Part shown: positions 32,604 through 33,198 of the stretch, piece after piece
Numbering within the stretch: the stretch's first letter is position 1
Layout of the letters: each line of letters starts with the position of its first letter
Origin: Cyclobacteriaceae bacterium HetDA_MAG_MS6
Lineage (GTDB): Bacteria; Bacteroidota; Bacteroidia; Cytophagales; Cyclobacteriaceae
Assembly: GCA_019192485.1 (NCBI GenBank)
Contig: JAHCMJ010000011.1
Coordinates: 1 to 33,198, forward strand
Length of the DNA stretch: 33,198 nt
Reading direction: 5' to 3'
Translations under genes and position numbers: made by a program
The notes under the pieces: model-generated
Seen by the model: only the letters and a program-made list of their open reading frames with translations
Database searches by the model: none
What the model was told of the DNA's origin: nothing

Positions 32604-32792
32604 ATGAAAGGACTCAACCTCCAGCAGATTGCGGAATTTTTAGCAGATCATAAAGTTCTTATTCAGGAGTTAAAGATCAATAATTTGAGATTACAGGAAA
32701 TTGATAAGATCGATCGGAAAAGACTGGAACTGCTGGAGCGTCCATGGTGGAAGAGATCATTGTTATCCCGATCGATAGTTTTGGAGGGATAG
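32604..32792 (+). CDS. Small protein upstream of an AbiEii-type gene, possible antitoxin partner
   Basis: A 62-residue, helix-rich, charged protein (LNLQQIAEFLADHKVLIQELKINNLRLQEIDKIDRKRLELL) of no family I recognise. Its TAG stop abuts the ATG of the following nucleotidyltransferase gene (no gap), which suggests a two-gene unit. By position it could be the antitoxin-like partner, but it is much shorter than known AbiEi proteins. A TATCTTTG box lies at 32524-32531 and a CATAT-N5-ATATG palindrome at 32566-32580, either of which could serve expression or self-regulation. Confidence 0.55.
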   Translation: MKGLNLQQIAEFLADHKVLIQELKINNLRLQEIDKIDRKRLELLERPWWKRSLLSRSIVLEG

Positions 32793-33198
32793 ATGAATCA
32801 GGAGAATTACCATTTCGAGATACTGCCTTCCTCACAGAAAGAACTGTGGTTAAAGTTGAGCCAGATCCCAAAAGATTTTGTCTTATATGGAGGGACAGCT
32901 ATAGCAATCAGGCTTGGACATAGGGAGTCCATCGATTTTGATTTTTTTTCCAATAAAGCATTCAATACCAATATGCTTTATCAAGAAATTGATTTTTTAA
33001 AGAATGGCAAAGTAATTCAAAGTGAAAAAAACACATTAAGTGCTATTGTCAAGGAAGGTCAAGGAAATGTCAAAGTGTCTTTTTTTGGAAACCTGGGGTT
33101 GAAACAAATCGAGCAACCGGACGACATGAATAATGGTATAAAAATGGCCTCCCTTATCGATCTCTTAGGGATGAAATGTGCAACGGTGCCACAACGCG
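32793..33198 (+). CDS. Nucleotidyltransferase, AbiEii/AbiGii toxin family (3' end outside the window)
   Basis: An open frame from ATG 32793 to the window end (135 complete codons, no stop), absent from the ORF track because it is unfinished. Early residues FVLYGGTAIAIRLGHRESIDFDFFS are the AbiEii-type nucleotidyltransferase motif: GG-T-A, then the metal-binding D-x-D in SIDFDFF. Later, MASLIDLLGMKC matches the usual helix after the strand region. AbiEii proteins are toxins of type IV-like toxin-antitoxin and phage-defence systems. Some family members may have other roles, and with only the N-terminal half visible the call is at family level. Confidence 0.75.
   Translation, partial: MNQENYHFEILPSSQKELWLKLSQIPKDFVLYGGTAIAIRLGHRESIDFDFFSNKAFNTNMLYQEIDFLKNGKVIQSEKNTLSAIVKEGQGNVKVSFFGNLGLKQIEQPDDMNNGIKMASLIDLLGMKCATVPQR

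Overview
The window looks like a chromosomal stretch of a Bacteroidota bacterium, most probably of the Cytophagales type. Evidence: gene order and protein style typical of that phylum, a clean Bacteroidota-type promoter (TTG-N19-TACCTTTG) in front of the polysaccharide export gene, and several families of palindromic intergenic repeats common in such genomes. Nearly everything is on the + strand. The theme is surface polysaccharide synthesis coupled to sulfur activation.

Region 1 (1-7.9 kb) carries nucleotide-sugar enzymes (UDP-glucuronate decarboxylase, UDP-HexNAc 6-dehydrogenase) followed by a sulfate activation set: cysC, cysD, cysN and a cysQ domain, which make PAPS and dispose of PAP. 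Two small repeat-flanked genes interrupt this set. A four-helix-bundle (S23) gene sits between cysD and cysN. A DUF559 nuclease gene is joined in frame to cysQ. A Uma2 nuclease-fold gene closes the region. Two palindromic repeat families (A: CCCCTCC..GGAGGGG; B: GGGC-TTTGG/ATTAGG) accompany these genes, and in places are translated into the neighbouring proteins.

Region 2 (7.9-12.4 kb) is about 900 bp of repeat-rich non-coding DNA, then a promoter, a six-SLBB Wza-like export protein and a Wzz-like chain-length protein.

Region 3 (12.4-14.6 kb) is a graveyard: a broken PAPS reductase (cysH) fragment, a decayed IS3-family element with a second IS3 orfA inside it, a strong hairpin and an unidentified coding remnant.

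Region 4 (14.6-29.7 kb) is one tightly packed, AT-rich operon of overlapping genes. It encodes a CapD-like dehydratase, a UDP-sulfoquinovose synthase (SqdB/SQD1), a Wzx flippase, two GT2 enzymes, a GT-C-like membrane glycosyltransferase, then a mycobacterial-type polyprenyl-phosphoryl-D-arabinose module. That module is a UbiA-type phosphoribosyltransferase, a GtrA-DprE1 fusion, DprE2 and a HAD phosphatase. A Wzy-like polymerase, two GT4 enzymes and an epimerase follow. The predicted product is a glycan with sulfoquinovose and D-arabinofuranose, which is an unusual combination.

Region 5 (29.7-33.2 kb) has the initiating polyprenyl-phosphate sugar transferase with a double inverted repeat at its start, GDP-mannose 4,6-dehydratase, and at the right edge a small gene followed by an incomplete AbiEii-type nucleotidyltransferase gene. 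No tRNA, rRNA or CRISPR was seen.
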